Below are positions 36,984-49,719 of a stretch of 64,000 bases of DNA, one piece after another. The notes beneath the pieces are model-generated. The model saw only the letters and a list, made by a program, of their open reading frames with translations, searched no databases and was not told where the DNA came from. Each line of letters starts with the position of its first letter. The stretch's first letter is position 1. The translations under genes and the position numbers were made by a program. This DNA comes from Brachycybe producta (lineage: Eukaryota > Arthropoda > Diplopoda > Playtdesmida > Andrognathidae): the NCBI GenBank assembly GCA_036925085.1, contig JAUPFP010000053.1, positions 1,054,001 to 1,118,000 on the forward strand. Reading direction: 5' to 3'.

Positions 36984-38689
36984 CAACTTCAACTTCAACT
37001 TCTACTTCAACTTCAACTTTGAATTCGACTTCATCTTCAATTTCAACTTCAACTTTGAATTCGACTTCGATTCCAACTTCAAACTCAACTTCAACTTTAA
37101 CTTCAACTGCAACTTCAACTACAACTTCAATTTCAACTTCAACTTCAACTTCAACTTCAACTTCAACTTCAACTTTAACTTCAATTTCAACTTCAACTTC
37201 AACTTCAACACTTCATCTTCAACTTCAACTTCAACTTCAATTTCAACTTCAACTTCAACTTCAACTTCACCTTCAACTTCAACTTCAACTTCAACTTCAA
37301 CTTCAACTTTGAATTCGACTTCATCTTCAATTTCAACTTCAACTTCAACTTCAACTTCAATTCCAACTTCAAACTCAACTTCAACTTTAACTTCAACTTC
37401 AACTTCAACTTCAATTTCAATTTTGAGTTCAACTTCAACTTTGACTTTGACTTTGACTTCATCTTCAATTTCAACTTCAACTTTGAATTCGACTTCAATT
37501 CCAACTTCAAACTCAACTTCAACTTTAACTTCAACTGCAACTTCAACTTCAACTTCAATTTCAACTTCAACTTCAACTTCAACTTTAATTTCAAATTCAA
37601 CTTCAACTTCACCTTCAACTTGAACTTTGAATTCGACTTCATCTTCAATTTCAACTTCAACTTCAACTTCAATTTCAACTTTAACTCCAATATCAACTTC
37701 AACTTTAACTTCAACTTCAATTTCAACTTCAACTTCAACTTCAACTTCAACTTCAACTTCAACTTCAACTTCAATTTTAAATTCAACTTCAACTTCAACA
37801 TCAATTTTGTTTTCAACTTCAACTTCGACATTGACTTTGACTTCGACTCTGACTTAAATGTCAACTTCAATTTCAACTTCAACTTCAACTTCAACTTTAA
37901 CTTCAACTTTAACTTCAACTTCAACTTCAACTTCAACTTTGAATTCTACTTCAACTTCAATTTCAACTTAAACTTTAACTTCAAATTCAACTTCAACTCC
38001 AATTTCAATTTGAACTTCAACCTCAAGTTCACCTTCAACTTCAACTTCAAATTCAACTTCAACTTCAACTTCAACTCCAATTTCAACTTCAACTTCAACT
38101 TAGACTTCGACTTTGACTTTGACTTTGACTTCGACTTTGACTTTGACTTCGACTCTGACTTTAACTTTGACTTCAACTTCGACTTCAACTTCAACTTCAT
38201 TTTCAACTTCAACTTCATTTTCAACTTCAACTTCATTTTCAACTTCAACTTCAACTTCAACTTCACCTTTAGCTTCGACTTCAATTTCAATTTCAACTTT
38301 GAATTCTACTTCAACTTCAATTTCAAATTAAACTTTAATTTCAAATTTAACTTCAACATCAATTTTGTTTTCATCTTCAACTTCGACTTTGACTTTGACT
38401 TCGACTCTGACTTAAATTTCAACTTCAATTTCAACTTCAACTTTAACTTTAACTTCAATTTCAACTTTAACTTCAACTTCAATTTCAATTTCAACTTCAA
38501 CATCAATTTCAACTTCAACTTCAATTTCAACATCAACTTCAACTTCAAATTCAACTTCAAATTCAACTTCAACTTTAACTTCAAGTTTAATTTCAACTTC
38601 AACTTCAACTTCAACTTCAACTTCAATTTTGAGTTCAACTTCAACTTTGAATTTGACTTTGACTTCGACTTCATCTTCAATTTCAACTT
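36984..38689 (+). repeat. Third copy of the 33.3-34.5 kb segment
   Basis: From about 37200 to 38689 this follows 32880-34380 at offsets of 4321, then 4315, then 4309, each step being one missing hexamer. Homology runs on to the AC slip near 38785. CCTCAAGTTCACC is near 38021. Since 32880-34480 is part of the 8.68-kb copies, the segment exists three times (near 24.2-25.8, 32.9-34.5 and 37.2-38.8 kb). This third copy has private changes such as CAAGTTTAATTTC near 38583. Confidence 0.78.
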
Positions 38690-40350
38690 CAACTTCAGTT
38701 TCAACTTCAACTTCATCGTCAACTTCAACTTCAACTTCAACTTCAACTTTAACTTCAATTTCAACTTCAACTTCAACTTCAACACTTCATCTTCAACTTC
38801 AACTTCAACTTCAATTTCAACTTCAACTTCAACTTCAACTTCACCTTCAACTTCAACTTCAACTTCAACTTCAACTTTGAATTCGACTTCATCTTCAATT
38901 TCAACTTCAACTTCAACTTCAACTTCAATTTCAATTTTGAGTTCAACTTCAACTTCAACTTCAATTTCAATTTTGAGTTCAACTTCAACTTTGACTTTGA
39001 CTTTGACTTCGACTTCATCTTCAATTTCAACTTCAACTTTGAATTCGACTTCAATTCCAACTTCAAACTCAACTTCAACTTTAACTTCAACTGCAACTTC
39101 AACTGCAACTTCAACTTCAACTTCAATTTCAACTTCAACTTCAACTTCAACTTCAATTTCAAATTCAACTTCAACTTCACCTTCAACTTCAACTTTGAAT
39201 TCGACTTGATCTTCAATTTCAACATCAACTTCAACTTCAATTTCAACTTCAACTTCAACTTCAACTTCAACTTCTACTTCAACTTCAACTTTGAATTCGA
39301 CTTCATCTTCAATTTCAACTTCAACTTCAACTTCAACTTCAATTTCAATTTTGAGTTCAACTTCAACTTTGACTTTGACTTTGACTTCGACTTCATCTTC
39401 AATTTCAACTTCAACTTTGAATTCGACTTCAATTCCAACTTCAAACTCAACTTCAACTTTAACTTCAACTGCAACTTCAACTTCAACTTCAATTTCAACT
39501 TCAACTTCAACTTCAACTTCAACTTCAACTTCAACTTTAACTTCAATTTCAACTTCAACTTCAACTTCAACACTTCATCTTCAACTTCAACTTCAACTTC
39601 AATTTCAACTTCAACTTCAACTTCAACTTCACCTTCAACTTCAACTTCAACTTCAACTTCAACTTCAACTTTGAATTCGACTTCATCTTCAATTTCAACT
39701 TCAACTTCAACTTCAACTTCAATTCCAACTTCAAACTCAACTTCAACTTTAACTTCAACTTCAACTTCAACTTCAATTTCAATTTTGAGTTCAACTTCAA
39801 CTTTGACTTTGACTTTGACTTCATCTTCAATTTCAACTTCAACTTTGAATTCGACTTCAATTCCAACTTCAAACTCAACTTCAACTTTAACTTCAACTGC
39901 AACTTCAACTTCAACTTCAACTTCAATTTCAACTTCAACTTCAACTTCAACTTTAATTTCAAATTCAACTTCAACTTCACCTTCAACTTGAACTTTGAAT
40001 TCGACTTCATCTTCAATTTCAACTTCAACTTCAACTTCAATTTCAACTTCAACTTCAACTTCAACTTCAATTCCAACTTCAAACTCAACTTCAACTTTAA
40101 CTTCAACTGCAACTTCAACTTCAATTTCTACTTCATTTTCAACTTCAACTTCAATTTCAACTTCAATTTTGAATTCGACTTCATCTTCAATTTCAACTTC
40201 AACTTCAATTTCAACATCAACTTCAACTTCACCTTCAACTTGAACTCCAACTTCAACTTAAACTTCAAATTCAACTTCAGTTTCAACTTCAACATTGAAT
40301 TCGACTTCATCTTCAATTTTAACTTCAACTTCAACTTCAATTTCAACTTC
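38690..40350 (+). repeat. 1.6-kb tandem pair, copy 1
   Basis: AACTTCAGTT at 38691 matches 40351 (offset 1660). The offset falls to 1624 after a 36-base local duplication in this copy (TTTTGAG at 38935 and 38971), and to 1618 further on. The private change TTGATCTTC near 39208 marks this copy. Homology ends where copy 1 reads TTCAGTTTC and copy 2 reads CCTGG. Confidence 0.82.
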
Positions 40351-41970
40351 AACTTCAGTTTCAACTTCAACTTCATCGTCAACTTCAACTTCAACTTCAA
40401 CTTCAACTTTAACTTCAATTTCAACTTCAACTTCAACTTCAACACTTCATCTTCAACTTCAACTTCAACTTCAATTTCAACTTCAACTTCAACTTCAACT
40501 TCACCTTCAACTTCAACTTCAACTTCAACTTCAACTTTGAATTCGACTTCATCTTCAATTTCAACTTCAACTTCAACTTCAACTTCAATTTCAATTTTGA
40601 GTTCAACTTCAACTTTGACTTTGACTTTGACTTCGACTTCATCTTCAATTTCAACTTCAACTTTGAATTCGACTTCAATTCCAACTTAAAACTCAACTTC
40701 AACTTTAACTTCAACTGCAACTTCAACTGCAACTTCAACTTCAACTTCAATTTCAACTTCAACTTCAACTTCAACTTCAATTTCAAATTCAACTTCAACT
40801 TCACCTTCAACTTCAACTTTGAATTCGACTTCATCTTCAATTTCAACTTCAACTTCAACTTCAATTTCAACTTCAACTTCAACTTCAACTTCAACTTCTA
40901 CTTCAACTTCAACTTTGAATTCGACTTCATCTTCAATTTCAACTTCAACTTCAACTTCAACTTCAATTTCAATTTTGAGTTCAACTTCAACTTTGACTTT
41001 GACTTTGACTTCGACTTCATCTTCAATTTCAACTTCAACTTTGAATTCGACTTCAATTCCAACTTCAAACTCAACTTCAACTTTAACTTCAACTGCAACT
41101 TCAACTTCAACTTCAATTTCAACTTCAACTTCAACTTCAACTTCAACTTCAACTTCAACTTTAACTTCAATTTCAACTTCAACTTCAACTTCAACACTTC
41201 ATCTTCAACTTCAACTTCAACTTCAATTTCAACTTCAACTTCAACTTCAACTTCACCTTCAACTTCAACTTCAACTTCAACTTCAACTTCAACTTTGAAT
41301 TCGACTTCATCTTCAATTTCAACTTCAACTTCAACTTCAACTTCAATTCCAACTTCAAACTCAACTTCAACTTTAACTTCAACTTCAACTTCAACTTCAA
41401 TTTCAATTTTGAGTTCAACTTCAACTTTGACTTTGACTTTGACTTCATCTTCAATTTCAACTTCAACTTTGAATTCGACTTCAATTCCAACTTCAAACTC
41501 AACTTCAACTTTAACTTCAACTGCAACTTCAACTTCAACTTCAATTTCAACTTCAACTTCAACTTCAACTTTAATTTCAAATTCAACTTCAACTTCACCT
41601 TCAACTTGAACTTTGAATCCGACTTCATCTTCAATTTCAACTTCAACTTCAACTTCAATTTCAACTTCAACTTCAACTTCAACTTCAATTCCAACTTCAA
41701 ACTCAACTTCAACTTTAACTTCAACTGCAACTTCAACTTCAACTTCTACTTCATTTTCAACTTCAACTTCAATTTCAACTTCAATTTTGAATTTGACTTC
41801 ATCTTCAATTTCAACTTCAACTTCAATTTCAACATCAACTTCAACTTCACCTTCAACTTGAACTCCAACTTCAACTTAAACTTCAAATTCAACTTCAGTT
41901 TCAACTTCAACATTGAATTCGACTTCATCTTCAATTTTAACTTCAACTTCAACTTCAATTTCAACTTCAA
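40351..41970 (+). repeat. 1.6-kb tandem pair, copy 2
   Basis: This is the second copy, immediately adjacent and in direct orientation. From about 40564 it also belongs to the second copy of the 6059-bp repeat. The two duplications therefore overlap and their order could be worked out. TTAAAACTC near 40687, GAATCC near 41620 and GAATTTGAC near 41789 are private here. Confidence 0.82.
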
Positions 41971-43042
41971 CCTGGACTTCAACTGCAATTTCAACTTCAT
42001 CTTGAACTTCAAATTTAACTTCAAATTCTACTTCAACTTGAAATTCAACTTCAATGTTGTCTTCAACTTCAACTTCAACTTCAATTTTATGTTCAACTTC
42101 AACTTTGACTTTGACTTAAATTTCAACTTCAACTTCACTATCAACTTCAAATTCAACTTCAACTTGAACTCCAATTTCAACTTCAAATTCAACTTCGACT
42201 TAGACTTCGACTTCGACTTTGACTTTGACTTCGACTCTGACTTTAACTTTGACTTCAACTTCGACTTCAACTTCAACTTCATTTTCAACTTTAACTTCAT
42301 TTTCAACTTCAACTTCAACTTCAACTTCAACTTTAGCTTCGACTTCAATTTCAACTTCAACTTTGAATTCTACTTCAACTTCAATTTCAACTTAAACTTT
42401 AACTTCAAATTCAACTTCAACATCAATTTTGTGTTCAACTTCAACTTCGACTTTGACTTTGACTTCGACTCTGACTTAAAATTCAACTTCAACTTCAACT
42501 TCAACTTCAATTTCAACTTTAACTCCAATATCAACTTCAACTTTAACTTCAACTTCAATTTCAACTTCAACTTCAACTTCAACTTCAACTTCAACTTCAA
42601 CTTCAACTTCAACTTCAACTTCAACTTCAACTTCAATTTTAAATTCAACTTCAACTTCAACATCAATTTTGTTTTCAACTTCAACTTCGACTTTGACTTT
42701 GACTTCGACTCTGACTTAAATGTCAACTTCAATTTCAACTTCAACTTCAACTTCAACTTTAACTTCAACTTTAAATTCAACGTCAACTTCAATTTCAACT
42801 TCGACTTCAACTTCAAATTCAACATCAACTTCAGTTTCAACTTCAATTCCAACTTCAAACTCAACTTCAACTTTAACCTCAACTGCGACTTCAACTTCAA
42901 CTTCAATTTCAACTTCAACTTCAACACTTCATCTTCAACTTCAACTTCAACTTCAATTTCAACTTCAACTTAACTTCAACTGCAACTTCAAATACAACTT
43001 CAACTTTATTTTCAACTTCAACTTCAATTTCAACTTCAACTT
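41971..43042 (+). repeat. 6059-bp direct repeat, end of copy 2
   Basis: This is the X unit remainder after CCTGG at 41971-41975. It has TTTTATGTTC near 42090 where other units read TTTTGTGTTC, and the shared deletion scar at 42970-42974. It ends at 43042, where TTTAAC replaces the TTCAAC of copy 1. Confidence 0.85.
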
Positions 43043-46000
43043 TAACTTCAACTTCAACTTCAATTTCAACTTCGACTTCAACTTCAAATTCAACATCAAC
43101 TTCAACTTCAACTTCAATTCCAACTTCAAACTCAACTTCAACTTTAACTTCTGCAACTTCAACTTCAAGTTCAACTTCAATTTTAACTTCAACTTCAACT
43201 TCATCTTCAACTTCAACTTCAAATTCAATTTCAACATCAACTTCAACTTCACCTTCAACTTCAACTTCAAATTCAACTTCAAATTCTACTTCAACTTCAA
43301 CTTCGACTTCAACTTCGACTTCAACTTCAACTTCATTTTCAACTTTAACTTCAACTTCAACTTCAACTTCAACTTTGAATTCTACTTCGACTTCAACTTC
43401 AACTTCATTTTCAACTTTAACTTCATTTTCAACTTCAACTTCAACTTCAACTTCAACTTTAGCTTCGACTTCAATTTCAACTTCAACTTTGAATTCTACT
43501 TCATCTTCAACTTCAACTTAAACTTTAACTTCAAATTCAACTTCAACATCAATTTTGTGTTCAACTTCAACTTCGACTTTGACTTTGACTTCGACTCTGA
43601 CTTAAAATTCAACTTCAATTTCAACTTCAACTTCAACTTCAATTTCAACTTTAACTTCAATATCAACTTCAACTTTAACTTCAACTTCAATTTCAACTTC
43701 AACTTCAACTTCAACTTCAACTTCAACTTCAACTTCAACTTCAATTTTAAATTCAACTTCAACTTCAACATCAATTTTGTTTTCAACTTCAACTTCGACA
43801 TTGACTTTGACTTCGACTCTGACTTAAATGTCAACTTCAATTTCAACTTCAACTTCAACTTCAATTTCAACTTCAACTTCAACTTCAACTTTAACTTCAA
43901 CTTTAAATTCAACGTCAACTTCAATTTCAACTTCGACTTCAACTTCAAATTCAACATCAACTTCAGTTTCAACTTCAATTCCAACTTCAAACTCAACTTC
44001 AACTTTAACTTCAACTGCGACTTCAACTTCAACTTCAATTTCAACTTCAACTTCAACACTTCATCTTCAACTTCAACTTCAACTTCAATTTCAACTTCAA
44101 CTTCAACTTCACCTTCAACATCAACATCAACTTTAACTTCAACTTCAATTCCAACATCAAACTTAACTTCAACTGCAACTTCAAATACAACTTCAACTTC
44201 AATTTCAACTTCAACTTCAACTTCAACTTTAACTTCAACTTTAAATTCAACGTCAACTTCAATTTCAACTTCGACTTCAACTTCAACTTTAACTTCAACT
44301 TCAACTTCAATTTCAACTTCGACTTCAACTTCAAATTCAACATCAACTTCAACTTCAACTTCAATTCCAACTTCAAACTCAACTTCAACTTTAACTTCTG
44401 CAACTTCAACTTCAAGTTCAACTTCAATTTTAACTTCAACTTCAACTTCATCTTCAACTTCAACTTCAAATTCAATTTCAACATCAACTTCAACTTCACC
44501 TTCAACTTCAACTTCAAATTCAACTTCAAATTCTACTTCAACTTCAACTTCGACTTCAACTTCGACTTCAACTTCAACTTCATTTTCAACTTTAACTTCA
44601 ACTTCAACTTCAACTTCAACTTCAACTTTGAATTCTACTTCGACTTCAACTTCAACTTCATTTTCAACTTTAACTTCATTTTCAACTTCAACTTCAACTT
44701 CAACTTCAACTTTAGCTTCGACTTCAATTTCAACTTCAACTTTGAATTCTACTTCATCTTCAACTTCAACTTAAACTTTAACTTCAAATTCAACTTCAAC
44801 ATCAATTTTGTGTTCAACTTCAACTTCGACTTTGACTTTGACTTCGACTCTGACTTAAAATTCAACTTCAATTTCAACTTCAACTTCAATTTCAACTTTA
44901 ACTCCAATATCAACTTCAACTTTAACTTCAACTTCAAATTCAACTTCAACATCAATTTTGTGTTCAACTTCAACTTCGACTTTGACTTTGACTTCGACTC
45001 TGACTTAAAATTCAACTTCAATTTCAACTTCAACTTCAACTTCAATTTCAACTTTAACTCCAATATCAACTTCAACTTTAACTTCAACTTCAATTTCAAC
45101 TTCAACTTCAACTTCAACTTCAACTTCAACTTCAACTTCAACTTCAATTTTAAATTCAACTTCAACTTCAACATCAATTTTGTTTTCAACTTCAACTTCG
45201 ACATTGACTTTGACTTCGACTCTGACTTAAATGTCAACTTCAATTTCAACTTCAACTTCAACTTCAATTTCAACTTCAACTTCAACTTCAACTTTAACTT
45301 CAACTTTAAATTCAACGTCAACTTCAATTTCAACTTCGACTTCAACTTCAAATTCAACATCAACTTCAGTTTCAACTTCAATTCCAACTTCAAACTCAAC
45401 TTCAACTTTAACTTCAACTGCGACTTCAACTTCAACTTCAATTTCAACTTCAACTTCAACACTTCATCTTCAACTTCAACTTCAACTTCAATTTCAACTT
45501 CAACTTCAACTTCACCTTCAACATCAACATCAACTTTAACTTCAACTTCAATTCCAACATCAAACTTAACTTCAACTGCAACTTCAAATACAACTTCAAC
45601 TTCAATTTCAACTTCAACTTCAACTTCAACTTTAACTTCAACTTTAAATTCAACGTCAACTTCAATTTCAACTTCGACTTCAACTTCAAATTCAACATCA
45701 ACTTCAGTTTCAACTTCAATTCCAACTTCAAACTCAACTTCAACTTTAACTTCAACTGCGACTTCAACTTTAACTTCAACTTCAACTTCAACTTCAACTT
45801 TGAATTCTACTTCGACTTCAACTTCAACTTCATTTTCAACTTTAACTTCATTTTCAACTTCAACTTCAACTTCAACTTCAACTTTAGCTTCGACTTCAAT
45901 TTCAACTTCAACTTTGAATTCTACTTCATCTTCAACTTCAACTTAAACTTTAACTTCAAATTCAACTTCAACATCAATTTTGTGTTCAACTTCAACTTCG

Positions 46001-47700
46001 ACTTTGACTTTGACTTCGACTCTGACTTAAAATTCAACTTCAATTTCAACTTCAACTTCAACTTCAATTTCAACTTTAACTCCAATATCAACTTCAACTT
46101 TAACTTCAACTTCAATTTCAACTTCAACTTCAACTTCAACTTCAACTTCAACTTCAACTTCAACTTCAATTTTAAATTCAACTTCAACTTCAACATCAAT
46201 TTTGTTTTCAACTTCAACTTCGACATTGACTTTGACTTCGACTCTGACTTAAATGTCAACTTCAATTTCAACTTCAACTTCAACTTCAATTTCAACTTCA
46301 ACTTCAACTTCAACTTTAACTTCAACTTTAAATTCAACGTCAACTTCAATTTCAACTTCGACTTCAACTTCAAATTCAACATCAACTTCAGTTTCAACTT
46401 CAATTCCAACTTCAAACTCAACTTCAACTTTAACTTCAACTGCGACTTCAACTTCAACTTCAATTTCAACTTCATCGTCAACTTCAACTTCAACTTCAAC
46501 TTCAACTTTAACTTCAATTTCAACTTCAACTTCAACTTCAACACTTCATCTTCAACTTCAACTTCAACTTCAATTTCAACTTCAACTTCAACTTCAACTT
46601 CACCTTCAACTTAAACTTCAACTTCAACTTCAACTTCAACTTTGAATTCGACTTCATCTTCAATTTCAACTTCAACTTCAACTTCAACTTCAATTCCAAC
46701 TTCAAACTCAACTTCAACTTTAACTTCAACTTCAACTTCAACTTCAACTTCAACTTTAGCTTCGACTTCAATTTCAACTTCAACTTTGAATTCTACTTCA
46801 ACTTCAATTTCAACTTAAACTTTAACTTCAAATTCAACTTCAACATCAATTTTGTGTTCAACTTCAACTTCGACTTTGACTTTGACTTCGACTCTGACTT
46901 AAAATTCAACTTCAATTTCAACTTCAACTTCAACTTCAATTTCAACTTTAACTCCAATATCAACTTCAACTTTAACTTCAACTTCAATTTCAACTTCAAC
47001 TTCAACTTCAACTTCAACTTCAACTTCAACTTCAACTTCAATTTTAAATTCAACTTCAACTTCAACATCAATTTTGTTTTCAACTTCAACTTCGACATTG
47101 ACTTTGACTTCGACTCTGACTTAAATGTCAACTTCAATTTCAACTTCAACTTCAACTTCAACTTTAACTTCAACTTTAAATTCAACGTCAACTTCAATTT
47201 CAACTTCGACTTCAACTTCAAATTCAACATCAACTTCAGTTTCAACTTCAATTCCAACTTTAAACTCAACTTCAACTTTAACTTCAACTGCGACTTCAAC
47301 TTCAACTTCAATTTCAACTTCAACTTCAACACTTCATCTTCAACTTCAACTTCAACTTCAATTTCAACTTCAACTTCAACTTCACCTTCAACATCAACAT
47401 CAACTTTAACTTCAACTTCAATTCCAACATCAAACTTAACTTCAACTGCAACTTCAAATACAACTTCAACTTTATTTTCAACTTCAACTTCAATTTCAAC
47501 TTCATCGTCAACTTCAACTTCAACTTCAACTTCAACTTCAACTTCAACTTCAACTTTAACTTCAATTTCAACTTCAACTTCAACTTCAACACTTCATCTT
47601 CAACTTCAACTTCAACTTCAATTTCAACTTCAACTTCAACTTCAACTTCACCTTCAACTTAAACTTCAACTTCAACTTCAACTTCAACTTTGAATTCGAC
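43043..47700 (+). repeat. Irregular X copies at 1253, 1172 and about 872-957 bp
   Basis: TTTGAATTCTACTTCGAC occurs at 43374, 44627 and 45799, giving units of 1253 and 1172 bp. TTTAGC at 45883 and 46755 starts a fourth, shorter copy. Each unit carries CTCCAATATC (one has TTCAATATC), a GACATTGAC cassette and AC slips. One unit has an internal doublet near 44937-45060, where the ATTTTGTGTTC-to-CAATATC segment occurs twice. No CCTGG or CCC lies in this stretch. Confidence 0.75.
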
Positions 47701-48276
47701 TTCATCTTCAATTTCAACTTCAACTTCAACTTCAACTTCAATTCCAACTTCAAACTCAACTTCAACTTTAACTTCAACTTCAACTTCAACTTCAATTTCA
47801 ATTTTGAGTTCAACTTCAACTTCGACTTTGACTTTGACTTCGACTTCATCTTCGATTTCAACTTCAACTTTGAATTCGACTTCAATTCCAACTTCAAACT
47901 GAACTTCAACTTTAACTTCAACTGCAACTTCAACTTCAACTTCAACTTCAATTTCAACTTCAACTTCAACTTCAACTTCAATTTCAAATTCAACTTCAAC
48001 TTCACCTTCAACTTCAACTTTGAATTCGACTTCATCTTCAATTTCAACTTCAACTTCAACTTCAATTTCAACTTCAACTTCAACTTCAACTTCAATTCCA
48101 ACTTCAAACTCAACTTCAAACTCAACTTCAACTTTAACTTCAACTGCAACTTCAACTTCAACTTCAACTTCATTTTCAACTTCAACTTCAATTTCAACTT
48201 CAATTTTGAATTCGACTTCATCTTCAATTTCAACTTCAACTTCAATTTCAACATCAACTTCAACTTCACCTTCAAC
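47701..48276 (+). repeat. GAATTC-rich leader
   Basis: This repeats the TTTGAATTCGAC, CAATTCC and TTTTGAGTTC pattern that precedes X units. Private changes include TTCGATTTC near 47853, CAAACTGAAC near 47897 and a doubled CAAACTC near 48107-48124. It ends at TTGAACTCC (48277). Confidence 0.7.
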
Positions 48277-49719
48277 TTGAACTCCAACTTCAACTTAAAC
48301 TTCAAATTCAACTTCAGTTTCAACTTCAACATTGAATTCGACTTCATCTTCAATTTTAACTTCAACTTCAACTTCAATTTCAACTTCAACCTGGACTTCA
48401 ACTGCAATTTCAACTTCATCTTGAACTTCAAATTTAACTTCAAATTCAACTTCAACTTGAAATTCAACTTCAATGTTGTCTTCAACTTCAACTTCAACTT
48501 CAATTTTGTGTTCAACTTCAACTTTGACTTTGACTTAAATTTCAACTTCAACTTCACTATCAACTTCAAATTCAACTTCAACTTGAACTCCAATTTCAAC
48601 TTCAAATTCAACTTCGACTTAGACTTCGACTTCGACTTTGACTTTGACTTCGACTCTGACTTTAATTTTGACTTCAACTTCGACTTCAACTTCAACTTCA
48701 TTTTCAACTTTAACTTCATTTTCAACTTCAACTTCAACTTCAACTTCAACTTTAGCTTCGACTTCAATTTCAACTTCAACTTTGAATTCTACTTCAACTT
48801 CAATTTCAACTTAAACTTTAACTTCAAATTCAACTTCAACATCAATTTTGTGTTCAACTTCAACTTCGACTTTGACTTTGACTTTGACTCTGACTTAAAA
48901 TTCAACTTCAATTTCAACTTCAACTTCAACTTCAATTTCAACTTTAACTCCAATATCAACTTCAACTTTAACTTCAACTTCAATTTCAACTTCAACTTCA
49001 ACTTCAACTTCAACTTCAACTTCAACTTCAACTTCAATTTTAAATTCAACTTCAACTTCAACATCAATTTTGTTTTCAACTTCAACTTCGACTTTGACTT
49101 TGACTTCGACTCTGACTTAAATGTCAACTTCAATTTCAACTTCAACTTCAACTTCAACTTTAACTTCAACTTTAAATTCAACGTCAACTTCAATTTCAAC
49201 TTCGACTTCAACTTCAAATTCAACATCAACTTCAGTTTCAACTTCAATTCCAACTTCAAACTCAACTTCAACTTTAACCTCAACTGCGACTTCAACTTCA
49301 ACTTCAATTTCAACTTCAACTTCAACACTTCATCTTCAACTTCAACTTCAACTTCAATTTCAACTTCAACTTCAACTTCACCTTCAACATCAACATCAAC
49401 TTTAACTTCAACTTCAATTCCAACATCAAACTTAACTTCAACTGCAACTTCAAATACAACTTCAACTTTATTTTCAACTTCAACTTCAATTTCAACTTCA
49501 ACTTTAACTTCAACTTCAACTTCAATTTCAACTTCGACTTCAACTTCAAATTCAACATCAACTTCAACTTCAACTTCAATTCCAACTTCAAACTCAACTT
49601 CAACTTTAACTTCTGCAACTTCAACTTCATCTTCAACTTCAACTTCAAATTCAATTTCAACATCAACTTCAACTTCACCTTCAACTTCAACTTCAAATTC
49701 AACTTCAAATTCTACTTCA
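48277..49719 (+). repeat. X unit, last complete copy
   Basis: CCTGG is at 48390-48394, TTGAAATTCAA near 48458, the G-rich cassettes near 48866 and 49087, and the AC slip near 49327. In the first cassette TTCGAC has become TTTGAC, so four TTTGAC-type steps precede TCTGAC. The unit passes into the right Y array through a TTCTGC slip near 49613. Confidence 0.78.
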
